Positions 43,894-55,805 of a stretch of DNA of 64,000 nt are shown here, in pieces (the first letter of the stretch is position 1; each line of letters opens with the position of its first letter). Below the pieces are notes generated by a model, which was not told the DNA's origin, ran no database searches, and saw nothing but the letters and a program-made list of their open reading frames with translations. Origin of the DNA: Erythrobacter sp. GTDB taxonomy: Bacteria > Pseudomonadota > Alphaproteobacteria > Sphingomonadales > Sphingomonadaceae. The position numbers and the translations under genes were made by a program. The stretch is taken from NCBI RefSeq assembly GCF_024305245.1, contig NZ_JAMWYX010000001.1, positions 372,001 through 436,000 of the forward strand. Reading direction: 5' to 3'.

Positions 43894-45086
43894 AGCAAAT
43901 GCCCGCGCACCATCTGCACCCACGCCGCCTCGTCGTGTGACGTCATGACGTCAAGGTCATGCGGCGTCGCGGCGCTGTCATCGACCCATTGCCGCAGCGA
44001 CGGCCCACCGTTGATGACGTCGATCGCAAGGCGCGACAATTCGTATTCATAGGGAAAGTCGCGCCACAACGGATAGCTGGGATTAAGCCGACGGATCGCC
44101 TTGAACGCCAGCGCCTGCAGTCTCCAAGGCTTGAAGGCGTGGTGTTCGTAGAACCCGGCTTCTGCGTGGATCATCAGTGCGTTGCAGAGCTTTCCTGCGT
44201 GCTTGTGGAAAGTCGGTTCGAACCAGCATTCGCGGATCGCGCAACCCGCGAGCCACTCGGGCGCGAGGCGGTGCATCTCCGCCAGCACGGCTTTGGCGTC
44301 GATATCCGGCGCGCCGAACAATACCTCCAATGGCCGCGTGGTGCCGCGCCCTTCGGACAGCGTGGTACCTTCCAGCATCACGGTTCCAGCATAGCAGCGC
44401 GCCATGTTGACGTTGGCGGCATTGGGCGAAGGGTTGATCCACAGCCGTGACGTCGGCCAGCCCCAGCTGCTATCCTCATCCGGACGCCAGCCTTCCATCG
44501 CCACCACGCGGTATGCGACGTCGAGGCTGAAATGTTCGATGAACCAATGGCCCATCTCTCCCATCGTCAGCCCGTGCCGCATCGGCATGGGTGCGGCGCC
44601 GACAAAGCTTTCCTGCCCCGGCACCAGCAGCGTGCCTTCCACCGGGCGCCCGGCGGGATTGGGTCGGTCGAGCACCCAGACTTCCTTGCCCGCCTTGGCT
44701 GCTTCCTCTAGTAAATACAGCAAGGTGGTGACGAAGGTGTAGATCCGGCAGCCGAGATCCTGCAGGTCGAACAGGAACACATCCGCGCTCGTCATCATCT
44801 GCCCGGTCGGACGGCGTACCTCGCCATAGAGCGAGAAAATCGGGATGCCGTAATGCGGATCCATTTCGTCCGCTGTTTCGACCATGTTGTCCTGCTTGTC
44901 GCCCTTCAACCCGTGCTGCGGGCCAAAGGCGCTGGAGATCGTCACCCCCGCCGCGATCAGCGCATCGAGGCTGTGCTGAAGGTCTGACGTCACGCTGGCC
45001 GGGTGGGCAACCAGCGCCACGCGGCGACCCTTGAGTTGTGCCAGCAGTGCGGGATCGGCGAGCAGCCGGTCAATTCCTGTCTTCAT
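43887..45086 (-). CDS. namZ: Exo-beta-N-acetylmuramidase, NamZ/DUF1343 family
   Basis: NamZ family enzymes release N-acetylmuramic acid from the non-reducing end of peptidoglycan fragments. The phrases FGPQHGLKGDKQDNM, LFDLQDLGCRIYTF, LDRPNPAGRPVEGTLL and EGRGTTRPLE are the DUF1343 signatures. No signal peptide is visible from ATG at 45086, so this copy is probably cytoplasmic and used in cell-wall recycling. The frame is open upstream without similarity. Length is 399. It is divergent from tspO. Confidence 0.9.
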   Translation of the reverse strand: MKTGIDRLLADPALLAQLKGRRVALVAHPASVTSDLQHSLDALIAAGVTISSAFGPQHGLKGDKQDNMVETADEMDPHYGIPIFSLYGEVRRPTGQMMTSADVFLFDLQDLGCRIYTFVTTLLYLLEEAAKAGKEVWVLDRPNPAGRPVEGTLLVPGQESFVGAAPMPMRHGLTMGEMGHWFIEHFSLDVAYRVVAMEGWRPDEDSSWGWPTSRLWINPSPNAANVNMARCYAGTVMLEGTTLSEGRGTTRPLEVLFGAPDIDAKAVLAEMHRLAPEWLAGCAIRECWFEPTFHKHAGKLCNALMIHAEAGFYEHHAFKPWRLQALAFKAIRRLNPSYPLWRDFPYEYELSRLAIDVINGGPSLRQWVDDSAATPHDLDVMTSHDEAAWVQMVRGHLLY

Positions 45087-45158
45087 GGAACGACGGGTTG
45101 AAGCAGCCCTGCGGCAAAGGCAATGGCATTTGCGCGAGCTTTGCCTATATGCAGTCAT

Positions 45159-45659
45159 ATGGATTGGACCTACGCCCTCATCGCCGCCGCCTGGGCCATC
45201 ATCTTGGGCGGCGCGGGCGGCGCGCTGACCGATATCGGGCAATGGTATCGCGATCTGAACAAGCCGCGCTGGCAGCCACCCGATTGGCTGTTCGGCCCGG
45301 CCTGGACGATCATCCTCGGCCTGGCTGGCTGGAGTTTCTACATCGGTCTGACGTCAGCCCCCACGCCCGAGGCGCGCATGGGTGTCTATGCGCTGTTCGG
45401 GGCCAATTTCGTGCTGCATTTCCTGTGGTCACCGCTGTTCTTCAAGCTGCGCCGTCCGGATTGGGCGCTGGCGGAGAACGTGCTGCTGTGGGCGTCTGTT
45501 ACCGCGCTTATGGTGGTGCTGCCGCGGTTGGCGGGAGATAGCTTTGCAGGCTGGCTCAACGTGCCCTACTTCATCTGGGTGACGTTCGCCTTCGTGCTCA
45601 ACGCCACGATCGTAAAGCTGAACGCGCCGTTTGGGGTGGAAAAGGCTAGCGCTCGATAA
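45159..45659 (+). CDS. tspO: TspO/MBR family membrane protein
   Basis: This is a five-helix membrane protein of the TspO (translocator/benzodiazepine receptor) family that binds porphyrins and modulates tetrapyrrole or stress responses. The signature WQPPDWLFGPAW is at about residues 38-49. ATG at 45159 starts directly on the first helix; upstream in-frame starts would add a non-homologous stretch. Length is 166. It ends 14 bases inside the stop of the convergent DOMON-like gene. Confidence 0.93.
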   Translation: MDWTYALIAAAWAIILGGAGGALTDIGQWYRDLNKPRWQPPDWLFGPAWTIILGLAGWSFYIGLTSAPTPEARMGVYALFGANFVLHFLWSPLFFKLRRPDWALAENVLLWASVTALMVVLPRLAGDSFAGWLNVPYFIWVTFAFVLNATIVKLNAPFGVEKASAR

Positions 45660-46161
45660 TCAGCTGTCGACAGGCTTCGGAGTGGAACTCCGGCTTGCCT
45701 GGCGCGAAAGCCAGCGCCCAGAACTGCATCGCGCCATCGGGGTGCTCGACGATTGCATTGAGCGCCACCTGTGCGGGCGATGGGAGCTCGGCTGCGATGC
45801 TGGCTTTGAGCACAAGGCCGGCCTCGTCATTCGAGCAGGTGATTGCGATGGCTTCTACCGGCGCGTCGCGCATCCCTTCGCGGAACGAGTCGAAGTCGTA
45901 CGCTGCCCAGCGTCCCGACGGGGAGAGATTGAACTCGCGGTAATATGTTCCGCCCAGCGGCTGCCAGAATATCTCGAAGCAAGTGGTCTGCCAAAGATTG
46001 TCCATCCGTTCGGGCGCAGCGTGTGGCGGCAGGATGATCGCCGGCACATGCCCGTCGAGCCGGAATTCCGCCTCACATCCCTGCGGCGTTGCCGTGATGG
46101 AGGCGGTGACGGCGCGGATCGGGCCGAGGTCGCAGGTCTGATGAAGCATGAGCGGTTGCAT
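45646..46161 (-). CDS. DOMON-like hypothetical protein
   Basis: This is annotated by resemblance to the sphingomonad DOMON-like proteins; the evidence is a beta-rich pattern with FEIFWQPLGGTYYREFNLSPSGRWAAYDF. There is no signal peptide at ATG 46161, so it is probably cytoplasmic despite the DOMON-type fold. No ligand residues can be assigned. Length is 171. The frame extends upstream to 46254 but lacks similarity. It is divergent from tyrS. Confidence 0.6.
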   Translation of the reverse strand: MQPLMLHQTCDLGPIRAVTASITATPQGCEAEFRLDGHVPAIILPPHAAPERMDNLWQTTCFEIFWQPLGGTYYREFNLSPSGRWAAYDFDSFREGMRDAPVEAIAITCSNDEAGLVLKASIAAELPSPAQVALNAIVEHPDGAMQFWALAFAPGKPEFHSEACRQLIIER

Positions 46162-46252
46162 CGCAGCGTCATGGCGCGCCCACCTATCGCGGGCAAGTCT
46201 CTTCCCGTCGCCCTTCCCCGCTGTTAAGCGCCCCTGAAACGACAGGACTCCC

Positions 46253-47482
46253 ATGACCAGCTACCAATCCGATCTGCTGCGCGTGCTCGACGAACGCGGC
46301 TATATTCACCAGATGACCGATGCAGCCGGGCTGGATGCACTGGCATCCAAACAGGTCTTGCCGGGTTACATCGGGTTCGATGCGACCGCGCCTTCGTTGC
46401 ACATCGGCAGCTTGGTTCAGATCATGATGCTGCGCCGCCTGCAACAGGCCGGGCACAAGCCGGTGGTGGTGATGGGCGGCGGCACCACGCGAATCGGCGA
46501 CCCCACGGGGCGCGACGAAAGCCGCAAGATGCTGACCGATGAAACCATCGAAGCCAACATCGCGTCGATCTTCACGGTGTTCGACAAGCTGCTGACATTC
46601 GGTGACGGGCCGACCGATGCTGTGATGGTCAACAATCACGAATGGCTGGGCAAGCTGGGCTACATCCAGCTGCTGCAGGAAGTCGGCACGCACTTCACCA
46701 TCAACCGGATGCTGAGTTTCGATTCGGTGCGGCTGCGGCTCGAACGCGAACAGCCGATGACCTTCCTCGAATTTAACTACATGATCCTGCAGGGCTATGA
46801 TTTCCGCCACCTGTCAAAGGCGATGGGGGTCCGCCTTCAGATGGGTGGCAGCGACCAGTGGGGCAATATTGTCAACGGGATGGAACTGGGCCGCCGCATG
46901 GACGGCGCCGAGCTGTTCGGCCTCACCACCCCGCTGCTCACCACGGCTGACGGCGCGAAGATGGGCAAGACCGCCGCCGGCGCAGTCTGGCTGAACGAGG
47001 ATCAGCTGCCCGCCTATGACTTCTGGCAATACTGGCGCAATGTCGATGATCGCGACGTTGGCCGGTTCCTGCGGTTGTTCACCGATTTGCCGCTGGATGA
47101 GATCACGCGGCTCGAAGCGCTCGAAGGGGCAGAAATCAACGCCGCCAAAACCGTGCTGGCGAATGCGGTAACCGCGCTTGTCCGCGGCTCTGATGCCGCG
47201 TCTCGGGCCGAATCCACCGCGCGCGAAACATTTGTCGGAAGCGGCGCCGGGGAGGATCTGCCCAGCCTTTCCACCGGCCCCGAGGGGATGCGCATCGCCG
47301 CCCTGCTAACCGAACTGGGTCTCACCGCATCCAACGGAGAGGCCAAGCGCAAGCTTGCCGAAGGGGCGGTGAAGCTGGAAGGCGAGGCGATCACCGATCC
47401 CGCGCATCTCGTCCTGCCTGACGACGGAGCTACCCTGCGGCTCAGTCTCGGCAAGAAGCGTCACGCGCTCGTACGGCGCTGA
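46253..47482 (+). CDS. tyrS: Tyrosyl-tRNA synthetase
   Basis: This class I aminoacyl-tRNA synthetase charges tRNA-Tyr. The HIGH-type motif is H50-I-G-S and the KMSKS-type motif is K236-M-G-K-T. The tyrosine pocket phrase [10 protein letters not shown] (197-206) is clear. A C-terminal S4 RNA-binding domain covers about residues 345-409. ATG at 46253 follows AGGACTCCC. Length is 409. Confidence 0.97.
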   Translation: MTSYQSDLLRVLDERGYIHQMTDAAGLDALASKQVLPGYIGFDATAPSLHIGSLVQIMMLRRLQQAGHKPVVVMGGGTTRIGDPTGRDESRKMLTDETIEANIASIFTVFDKLLTFGDGPTDAVMVNNHEWLGKLGYIQLLQEVGTHFTINRMLSFDSVRLRLEREQPMTFLEFNYMILQGYDFRHLSKAMGVRLQMGGSDQWGNIVNGMELGRRMDGAELFGLTTPLLTTADGAKMGKTAAGAVWLNEDQLPAYDFWQYWRNVDDRDVGRFLRLFTDLPLDEITRLEALEGAEINAAKTVLANAVTALVRGSDAASRAESTARETFVGSGAGEDLPSLSTGPEGMRIAALLTELGLTASNGEAKRKLAEGAVKLEGEAITDPAHLVLPDDGATLRLSLGKKRHALVRR

Positions 47483-47573
47483 CAGCCAGCCCGGATCGGG
47501 AGGTCTTTACCAATTTTAAGGCTTTCTACGGCATCTCTCGGTCAAGCCGAAATTAGAACAAAGGAACGCAAGG

Positions 47574-47912
47574 GTGGCTGGCGGAGCGAGTCTAAGCGTA
47601 ACAGACATGCGCCGCGCCGCGCGGCATCCGGTCGACTTCCCGGTGATCGCCGAGCATTTCGAGCACGGCGATATCAAGCTGCACATCTGCAACCTGTCGG
47701 CCCACGGCTTCATGGTCGATGATGGGGCTCGCCTCGCACGCGGCGACCGGATCATCATTCGCCTTCCGATTGTCGGGCGCATCGAAGCCTACGTGATCTG
47801 GACAAGGGATCTGCGCGCAGGCTTCCAGTTCGAACGGATCATCCGGCTCGACGATTTCATCGCCATCATTGACGAACTGCAACCCAATCCGCGTTTGCGC
47901 CGTTCGCGCTGA
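47574..47912 (+). CDS. PilZ domain protein
   Basis: This is a single PilZ domain, predicted to bind cyclic di-GMP. The R-R-A-A-R motif (RRAARHP, residues 13-19) and the N-L-S-A-H-G motif (about 40-45) are the two c-di-GMP-binding signatures. Start GTG at 47574 follows AAGGAAC. Length is 112. No adjacent effector or cyclase gene is present, so the pathway is unknown. Confidence 0.85.
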   Translation: MAGGASLSVTDMRRAARHPVDFPVIAEHFEHGDIKLHICNLSAHGFMVDDGARLARGDRIIIRLPIVGRIEAYVIWTRDLRAGFQFERIIRLDDFIAIIDELQPNPRLRRSR

Positions 47913-47980
47913 CCGGAACGGATAGACGAGCCTGAAGGCCGTCAAGTTTCGCTAGGTTGGCAGCCGCTGTGCAGCCTGCC

Positions 47981-49285
47981 ATGGGCTGCGGTGTGAGCGA
48001 TTCCCCCACCCATCCCTTCCGTGTCCATAACTTCCGCTGTTACTGGACCGCGCGCCTTTCCATGACTTTGGCGCAGGACGCCATGCTGCTGGTGATCCAG
48101 TGGCAGGCCTATAACCTTGCGCGCGACAGCGGCATGAACGTGGCCGAGGGCGCGGGCCAGCTTGCGATCATCGGTCTGCTGCAATTCGTACCGCTGTTCC
48201 TGCTCACCCCGTTTTCCGGCCTTGCCGCCGACCGGTTCGACCGTCGGCTGCTCGGATTGATGACCATCCTCCTGCAACTGGCAACCGCCGTTGTTCTGGT
48301 CTGGGCAACCTGGAGCGAAAGCGTCGATCTTCCGCTGCTGTTTGCCCTTGCAATTGTCCTGGGCATCGCCCGCGGTTTTGCCGGACCTGCCCTGTCCGCG
48401 CTCGCTCCGAATCTGGTGCCGCGCGCGATTCTGCCCACCGCCATCGCGCTGTCATCGATCTCGTGGCAGGTCGGCAGGCTGGTGGGTCCAGCGATCGGTG
48501 CGGTGCTTTATGCATTCGAGCCTGCCATGCCCTACGCGATATCAGCGGTGCTGTTCTGTACCGCGTTCGGAGCGCTGGCGCTGGTGGGCAAGGTGCCACA
48601 ACCAGCCATGCGCAAGGATCAGCGCCCGATCGGCGCAATCGTGGACGGGCTGCGCTATGTCGGGCGGAACCGGATGGTGCTGGGCGCGATCACGCTCGAT
48701 CTGTTCGCGGTGTTCCTTGCAGGTGCCAATGCCCTGATTCCGGTGTTCGCGCGCGACATCCTGCTTACGGACGAAGTCGGGTTGGCCATGCTCGCGTCGG
48801 CTACTCCGGCTGGCGCAATCGTTACCGGATTGTGGTTCTCCTTCCGTCCGCTGCACAGCCAGGTCGGGCCGAAGATGCTGGGATCGGTGGCGGTTTTCGG
48901 TTTGGCGACGATCTTCTTCGGGCTTTCGACAAGCCTTGTCCTCAGTTTGGCGATGTTGTTCATTATCGGCGCTGCTGACATGTTCAGCGTCTATGTCCGC
49001 CAGTCGCTGATCCAGTTGCATACCCCCGATGACAAGCGCGGCCGCGTATCGTCAGTCAGCATGATGACGATCAGCGCCTCGAACGAAGGCGGCGATTTCT
49101 TCTCAGGCAGCCTCGCTTACCTGTTCGGCCCGGTCGCAGCTGTGGTTGCGGGCGGTGTTGGCGCAATCATAACCGTTGCGGTGTGGAGCCGCATTTTTCC
49201 GGTGCTGCGAACGACGAAAACCTTCGATCCGCCGCCCGACGTGTTAGAAGCAGATCAACCCCGCAACACAGGAGGCCTGACATGA
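47981..49285 (+). CDS. MFS transporter, EntS-like exporter group
   Basis: This twelve-helix major facilitator belongs to the group that includes the enterobactin exporter EntS (MFS_3). The helix-2/3 loop [13 protein letters not shown] is the MFS signature. Two open starts exist upstream: TTG 47957, ATG 47981 and then GTG 47993 are all possible. ATG is chosen without firm support. The C-terminus ends after a hydrophilic tail. The stop overlaps the cysK-like start (ATGA), so the two are co-translated. The substrate is unknown; no siderophore genes are nearby. Confidence 0.8.
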   Translation: MGCGVSDSPTHPFRVHNFRCYWTARLSMTLAQDAMLLVIQWQAYNLARDSGMNVAEGAGQLAIIGLLQFVPLFLLTPFSGLAADRFDRRLLGLMTILLQLATAVVLVWATWSESVDLPLLFALAIVLGIARGFAGPALSALAPNLVPRAILPTAIALSSISWQVGRLVGPAIGAVLYAFEPAMPYAISAVLFCTAFGALALVGKVPQPAMRKDQRPIGAIVDGLRYVGRNRMVLGAITLDLFAVFLAGANALIPVFARDILLTDEVGLAMLASATPAGAIVTGLWFSFRPLHSQVGPKMLGSVAVFGLATIFFGLSTSLVLSLAMLFIIGAADMFSVYVRQSLIQLHTPDDKRGRVSSVSMMTISASNEGGDFFSGSLAYLFGPVAAVVAGGVGAIITVAVWSRIFPVLRTTKTFDPPPDVLEADQPRNTGGLT

Positions 49286-50202
49286 AAGCCGACTCCATCC
49301 TCGCCACCATCGGCGCGACCCCGCATATCCGCCTTGCCCGCATCTTCCCGGATCACGAGGTCTGGGTGAAGTCCGAACGCGCCAACCCCGGCGGATCGAT
49401 CAAGGATCGCATTGCGCTGGCGATGGTCGAAGACGCGGAAAAGTCCGGCGCGCTGCAGCCCGGCGGCACCATAGTCGAGCCGACCAGCGGCAACACCGGC
49501 ATCGGACTTGCGATGGTGGCGGCGGTCAAGGGTTACAAGCTGGTGCTGGTCATGCCGGAATCGATGTCGATCGAGCGCCGCCGGTTGATGCTGGCCTATG
49601 GTGCCAGCTTCGATCTGACGCCGCGCGAAAAGGGCATGAAGGGCGCAATCGAGCGCGCGTCCGAACTGGTCGAGCAGACGCCCGGCGCATGGATGCCCAG
49701 CCAGTTCGACAACCCCGCGAACGTCGCAGTGCATGTGCGCACCACAGCGCAGGAAATCCTTGCCGACTTCGCCGATGCGCCGATTGACGTGATGATCACC
49801 GGGGTCGGCACTGGCGGGCACCTGACCGGCTGTGCCGAGGAGCTCAAGAAGCATTGGGCGGATATGAAGGCTTACGGTGTTGAACCTGCGCAATCGCCTG
49901 TGATCAGCGGCGGGCAGCCCGGCCCGCACCCGATCCAGGGCATCGGCGCTGGCTTCATCCCGGGCAATCTTCACACCGACGCCATCGACGGCGCGATCAC
50001 GGTCGATGCCGAGGACGCCAAGGAAATGGCCCGCCGCGCCGCGCGCGAAGAAGGGATGCTGGTGGGCATCTCCAGCGGCGCAACACTGGCCGCCATCGCG
50101 AAGAAGTTGCCGGAACTGCCCGCCGGCGCGCGCGTGATGGGTTTTAACTACGACACTGGCGAGCGCTATCTTTCGGTGCCGGATTTCCTGCCGGTCGAAT
50201 AG
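49282..50202 (+). CDS. cysK: Cysteine synthase (O-acetylserine sulfhydrylase)
   Basis: This PLP-dependent beta-elimination enzyme makes cysteine from O-acetylserine and sulfide. The PLP lysine is K41 in NPGGSIKDR. The substrate loop is [10 protein letters not shown], the phosphate-binding [10 protein letters not shown] is present and the C-terminal GISSGAT matches. ATG at 49282 has AGGAGG and overlaps the MFS stop. Length is 306. CysK and CysM cannot be separated with certainty; the overall pattern favours CysK. Confidence 0.92.
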   Translation: MKADSILATIGATPHIRLARIFPDHEVWVKSERANPGGSIKDRIALAMVEDAEKSGALQPGGTIVEPTSGNTGIGLAMVAAVKGYKLVLVMPESMSIERRRLMLAYGASFDLTPREKGMKGAIERASELVEQTPGAWMPSQFDNPANVAVHVRTTAQEILADFADAPIDVMITGVGTGGHLTGCAEELKKHWADMKAYGVEPAQSPVISGGQPGPHPIQGIGAGFIPGNLHTDAIDGAITVDAEDAKEMARRAAREEGMLVGISSGATLAAIAKKLPELPAGARVMGFNYDTGERYLSVPDFLPVE

Positions 50203-50281
50203 ACCGATTCCTTAACCGGCAGGCTTTATTCCCGCAGCGGATCCACGAAGCATTCGTGGTGCTGCTCGGGAGAAGGCGCCC

Positions 50282-50806
50282 ATGAAATTCATCCTGCTCG
50301 AATCGCGCGGCGGCAATTACCTTGTCGTGGCCGAAAATATCGCTTGGCTGCGCACCGGCGAAAATGGCCAGACCAATGTCGGGATGGTCGGCGGCAATCC
50401 GTTGCTGGTCGTCGGTTCGATCGAGGAGGTCGCTGCGAAGATTCTGGCCGCAACGAAGCAGGATGAACCGCCGGTCGCTGAAGCAAGCCCGGCTGCCGCG
50501 CCCGAACTTACGCCCACCCCTGCGGCAGCGCCGCCTGTCCCCGCTGCAGCTGCACCCGTCCCCGCGCCGGTCGCTGAACCCGCTGCCGCCCCTCCGGCTG
50601 TGGAAGATCAGCCCGTCATGGATTATGCGTCGCCGGCTCCTGTCGAGGAAGTTGCGGCCGAAAATCGGGCTCCGAAACCGGCACCCGAACGCTCTCGCTC
50701 CGGCGCGGCAAAGCCCATGACGCTGGCGGATCGCCTTGCCCGCGCTGCACCGCCCAAGGTCAAGGCAGGGAATCAACGGCTCATGACAATGTCGGACAAT
50801 GGCTGA
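50282..50806 (+). CDS. Hypothetical protein with Ala/Pro-rich middle
   Basis: No family is recognised with certainty. The first 55 residues (MKFILLESRGGNYLVVAENI, then the TNVGMVGGNPLLVVGSIEEV strand) look like a small beta domain, a weak echo of FlbD-like proteins. Residues of about 60-120 are an Ala/Pro/Val linker. The last 35 residues are basic (PMTLADRLARAAPPKVKAGNQR). ATG at 50282 follows GGGAGAAGG. A short perfect hairpin (50243-50259) lies in the leader. Length is 174. Confidence 0.55.
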   Translation: MKFILLESRGGNYLVVAENIAWLRTGENGQTNVGMVGGNPLLVVGSIEEVAAKILAATKQDEPPVAEASPAAAPELTPTPAAAPPVPAAAAPVPAPVAEPAAAPPAVEDQPVMDYASPAPVEEVAAENRAPKPAPERSRSGAAKPMTLADRLARAAPPKVKAGNQRLMTMSDNG

Positions 50807-50953
50807 CGAAAAAGAGCGCACGTCGCCGCAATTCCTGCTCTGACCCGAGCGCCCCCGTCCGCCCTCCACAATGCAAGCGAGCATCGGCGCGAAAGCCGTT
50901 GCCAAACAACGCGACGATGGTAGCCTCGCCCTCGCTTTAAGGGGGAGAATGCG

Positions 50954-52462
50954 ATGATGACGCGTCGGTTGACTGGGTTGGGGGCGGCTGCGGCGATTGC
51001 GCTGGTGATGGTTCCGGCAGCGGCAGAAACGCCCGAACGCGATCGGATTGTCACAGCGGTAGAGGCGCAGCACGACGCAACGGTCAAGGCCTTGCAGGAC
51101 TGGATCGCCCTGCCCACCATCGCGGCGGAAAAGCGCGGTACGCCCGAAGGCGCGGAATACATGATGCAACTCGCGCTCGATGCCGGGTTCCAGCAGGCCA
51201 AGATCATTCCGACAGACGGGGTTCCGGCCGTGTTCGCGACGCTGGATGCGGGTGCGCCGGCCACAATCGGCATCTATTTCATGTATGACGTCAAGCAGTT
51301 CGATCCGAGCGAATGGGATTCCCCTCCGCTTGAAGGGCGGCTCGTCGAAAGATCGGGAGAGGGTCTGGCGATCTATGGCCGCGGCGCTGTCAACCAGAAG
51401 GGGCCGGAAATGGCCTTCCTTGCCGCGCTCAAGGCGATTCAGGCCAGCGGCCGCAAGCTTCCGGTCAACATCGTCTTGGTCGCCGAGGGCGAGGAGGAAG
51501 TCGCCTCGACCCATTTCGATCAGGTCGTGGCTGTCTCCGAAGTGCAGGCTGCGCTGGCCAAGACCATCGGCGTGTTCATCCCCTCTGCCGCACAGAGCAA
51601 AGATGGCAGCGCCAATATCACGCTGGGTGCGAAAGGCGCGGTTGAATTCCAGCTGGTGGTCGGCGGCGAGACGTCGGACAAATACCCCAAGACCGACATC
51701 CACTCATCGAACCACGCGCGGGTCGAGAACCCGGCATGGCGGCTGGTCAAGGCGCTGGATACGCTGGTCGCCGACGACGGGCACACGCCTGCGATCGATG
51801 GCTGGTTCGAGAACGTGAAGCCGCTGACCGAACGGCAGAAGCAGTTGATCGCCGAAAGTGTCGAGACCAACCCCGAGGCAGAACAAAAGGCGCAGCTCGG
51901 AGTAGGTCGCTGGATCGACGACGAGGATTACATCACCAGTCTCGAACGCTTCTTTTCGCAGCCGACCGTCAACATTCAGGGGCTGGTCGCAGGCTACACC
52001 GGCCCCGGCGGCAAAACCGTTCTGCCGGGCCGGGCCGAGGCCAAGCTCGAATTCCGGTTGGTTCCGGCAATGACCAAGGACGAAGCGGTCTCGAAGCTCA
52101 AGGCGCATCTTGCCAAGCGCGGATTCGACGATGTGCAGGTGACTGTGTCGGGCGGCTATGGCCCGAACGAGACCGAAGAGGACAGCGTGCTGATCCGCGC
52201 GCAGAAGCGGCTGTTCGACCAAAGCGGTATTCCCTACGCCATCCGCCCGCGCAATGCAGGCAGTTGGCCGGGGGTGATCTTCAACGGCCCGCCGCTGAAT
52301 TTGCCCGCCTCGCAATTCGGCCTCAGCCGCGGCGGCGGAGCCCATGCGCCGAACGAATGGTTCCTGATCGATAGCAGCGACCCCAAGGTCAACGGTCTGG
52401 ACGAAGCGACCATGGCCTATGTCGACTATCTCTATGTCGTCGCCGAGGAGGCCGCGAAGTAG
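50954..52462 (+). CDS. M20-family peptidase homologue with altered metal ligands
   Basis: This exported member of the M20/M25/M40 fold has a signal peptide at about residues 1-25. Expected zinc-site phrases are changed. Where active members have HxD in G-H-Y-D, this protein has F-M110-Y-D112, and the bridging aspartate in GRGxxDxKG is N147 (GRGAVNQKG). The catalytic glutamate pair (E180-E182 in EGEEEVAS) and the final H464 (GGGAHAPNE) are kept. It may bind metal differently or have lost peptidase activity. Length is 502. It is convergent with the esterase gene. Confidence 0.85.
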   Translation: MMTRRLTGLGAAAAIALVMVPAAAETPERDRIVTAVEAQHDATVKALQDWIALPTIAAEKRGTPEGAEYMMQLALDAGFQQAKIIPTDGVPAVFATLDAGAPATIGIYFMYDVKQFDPSEWDSPPLEGRLVERSGEGLAIYGRGAVNQKGPEMAFLAALKAIQASGRKLPVNIVLVAEGEEEVASTHFDQVVAVSEVQAALAKTIGVFIPSAAQSKDGSANITLGAKGAVEFQLVVGGETSDKYPKTDIHSSNHARVENPAWRLVKALDTLVADDGHTPAIDGWFENVKPLTERQKQLIAESVETNPEAEQKAQLGVGRWIDDEDYITSLERFFSQPTVNIQGLVAGYTGPGGKTVLPGRAEAKLEFRLVPAMTKDEAVSKLKAHLAKRGFDDVQVTVSGGYGPNETEEDSVLIRAQKRLFDQSGIPYAIRPRNAGSWPGVIFNGPPLNLPASQFGLSRGGGAHAPNEWFLIDSSDPKVNGLDEATMAYVDYLYVVAEEAAK

Positions 52463-52464
52463 CG

Positions 52465-53361
52465 TCAGTCCGCGGCGATCAGTAGTGCGGCCGCCTTGGC
52501 CATTCTGCCGTTGCTGTGGCCGACATCGGGCACGGTCAACAGCTTCCATCCGAACGGCGCGTCTCGCGCTGTCGCCGCCTGTTGGCCTTGTTCGAAGAAC
52601 TGCTGCCCGCGCGCGAAGCGGTTGGGGCCTTGCGCATCAGCTTCGGGTGTCTTGCGCAGGTTGGGATCGCTGCGATCGGTATCGGCGGTGCCCAACAGCA
52701 CTGTCACGCGCTGACCGAGCGCAGCACTCAGAGCCCGTTCGTCGACCGGGGTACCGCCAAGACCGTAGGGAAATGGCGTCGCAGGATCTGGCATGGTGTA
52801 CCATCCGGCATTGGCGGCGATTGCCTGATCGATCCGCGCCTCGGGCATGAAGAGCACGAAGCGATGTACGAATTGCGCGCCCGCCGAATGGCCATAGATG
52901 GTGTAGCGCGCCGCCCGGGTTCCGAACCGCGCGCGGACGTCGTCGAACAGCGGCTCGATCGCGGCGAAGGACCATAGCGAGCGCGGGCGCGAAACGCCGT
53001 CATCTTCGGTGAAGTATCCGGTGTTGTAGCCCCGCGATCCGGGGAAGTCCGACCTGCTGAATTGGGGGACGATTACGATAAAGTCGTGTCGGCGAGCAAG
53101 GTCGGCCCATTCGTCACGGTAGCGGTCGGCATCGCGATTGACCCCGTGCATCACGAAAACCACCGGCGTTTCGGCGGTCACCTTGTCTGGTAGTTGATAC
53201 CACACCGGCAGGTCCGGCCCATCCCACCCGGCAAAAACATAGCGGCCCGATGCTGGCGCCTCCTCCGTTGCGAGCTGTTCCTGCTCCGAAAAGGACACCG
53301 CGGGACCCGCGATCAACAGCGCAGCCCCTGCCAGCACCAGCCACCATCGTCCGATTGTCAT
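52465..53361 (-). CDS. Secreted alpha/beta-hydrolase, PHB-depolymerase/esterase-like
   Basis: This exported serine hydrolase has the nucleophile S159 in G-H-S-A-G and an oxyanion VMHG (70-73). An N-terminal signal stretch of about 22 residues is present. The late GHS near the C-terminus (PDVGHSNG) may hold the catalytic histidine. It resembles poly(3-hydroxybutyrate) depolymerase and feruloyl-esterase-like proteins, but the substrate is uncertain. Length is 298. It ends 2 bp from the M20 stop, tail to tail. Confidence 0.8.
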   Translation of the reverse strand: MTIGRWWLVLAGAALLIAGPAVSFSEQEQLATEEAPASGRYVFAGWDGPDLPVWYQLPDKVTAETPVVFVMHGVNRDADRYRDEWADLARRHDFIVIVPQFSRSDFPGSRGYNTGYFTEDDGVSRPRSLWSFAAIEPLFDDVRARFGTRAARYTIYGHSAGAQFVHRFVLFMPEARIDQAIAANAGWYTMPDPATPFPYGLGGTPVDERALSAALGQRVTVLLGTADTDRSDPNLRKTPEADAQGPNRFARGQQFFEQGQQAATARDAPFGWKLLTVPDVGHSNGRMAKAAALLIAAD

Positions 53362-53459
53362 GCGCGAATCCCCCTGTGCGTCCCAGCGTTACGACACGGG
53401 CCGCCGTGCGCAAACACGGCGGCCCGGAAAAAAGGTTCGGCGGTTGACGACAGAAAGGA

Positions 53460-55265
<1,806 letters not shown>

Positions 55266-55322
55266 CACAAGATCCCTTGAGTGTGCATGGTCAAATTCAA
55301 AATCGCTGGAACGATTGCACGT

Positions 55323-55787
55323 TCAGCGCAGGTCGAGCTTCTCGATCTCGGCCACGAAGTCGGTCAACTCGTTAATCGACGAATCGATGTCATCGCGCTG
55401 AGCCTTGAGCTTGGCGATATGCGCGCGGCACTTCTCGATTGTGACGCGGCGTTGTTCGACCCGGCCATCGTCGAGATCGTACAGGTCGATCATCTCGCGG
55501 ATTTCGGTCAGCGAAAAGCCGACGTTCTTGGCCCGCATGATCCACGCAAGCCGCGCCCGGTCGCGTTTGGAATAGACGCGGGTCAGACCGACGCGCGCGG
55601 GATTGATCAGCCCCTCGTCCTCGTAAAAGCGCAGCGCGCGGGCGGTGCAGCCGAATTCCGAGGTAAGGTCGGAGATGGTGAATTGCTCGCGCGCATGAAT
55701 ATCGGGCCGGTCGAGATGCGCGCCATTGCGGCGCGGTTCAGCCTCATTGGCACGAGCGGCGTTGTCTTGTGCGGGTGCGGTAGCCAT
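55323..55787 (-). CDS. MerR-family transcriptional regulator
   Basis: This one-component regulator has a winged HTH at about residues 36-75 (FTISDLTSEFGCTARALRFYEDEGLI) and a coiled coil (RVTIEKCRAHIAKLKAQRDDID) for dimerisation. The short length (154) lacks a distinct effector-binding domain, as in the LiuR-like group linked to branched-chain and fatty acid catabolism. It lies 57 bp upstream of the acyl-CoA dehydrogenase gene on the same strand. A palindrome matching the type bound by such regulators is just upstream of its own start (55806-55823). Confidence 0.85.
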   Translation of the reverse strand: MATAPAQDNAARANEAEPRRNGAHLDRPDIHAREQFTISDLTSEFGCTARALRFYEDEGLINPARVGLTRVYSKRDRARLAWIMRAKNVGFSLTEIREMIDLYDLDDGRVEQRRVTIEKCRAHIAKLKAQRDDIDSSINELTDFVAEIEKLDLR

Positions 55788-55805
55788 GACACTTGCCTAG
55801 CTTAC

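Noticed and set aside
47957-47980. TTG start for the MFS exporter
   Set aside because: It would add a short non-homologous stretch. ATG at 47981 is taken instead, but neither has a good ribosome site.
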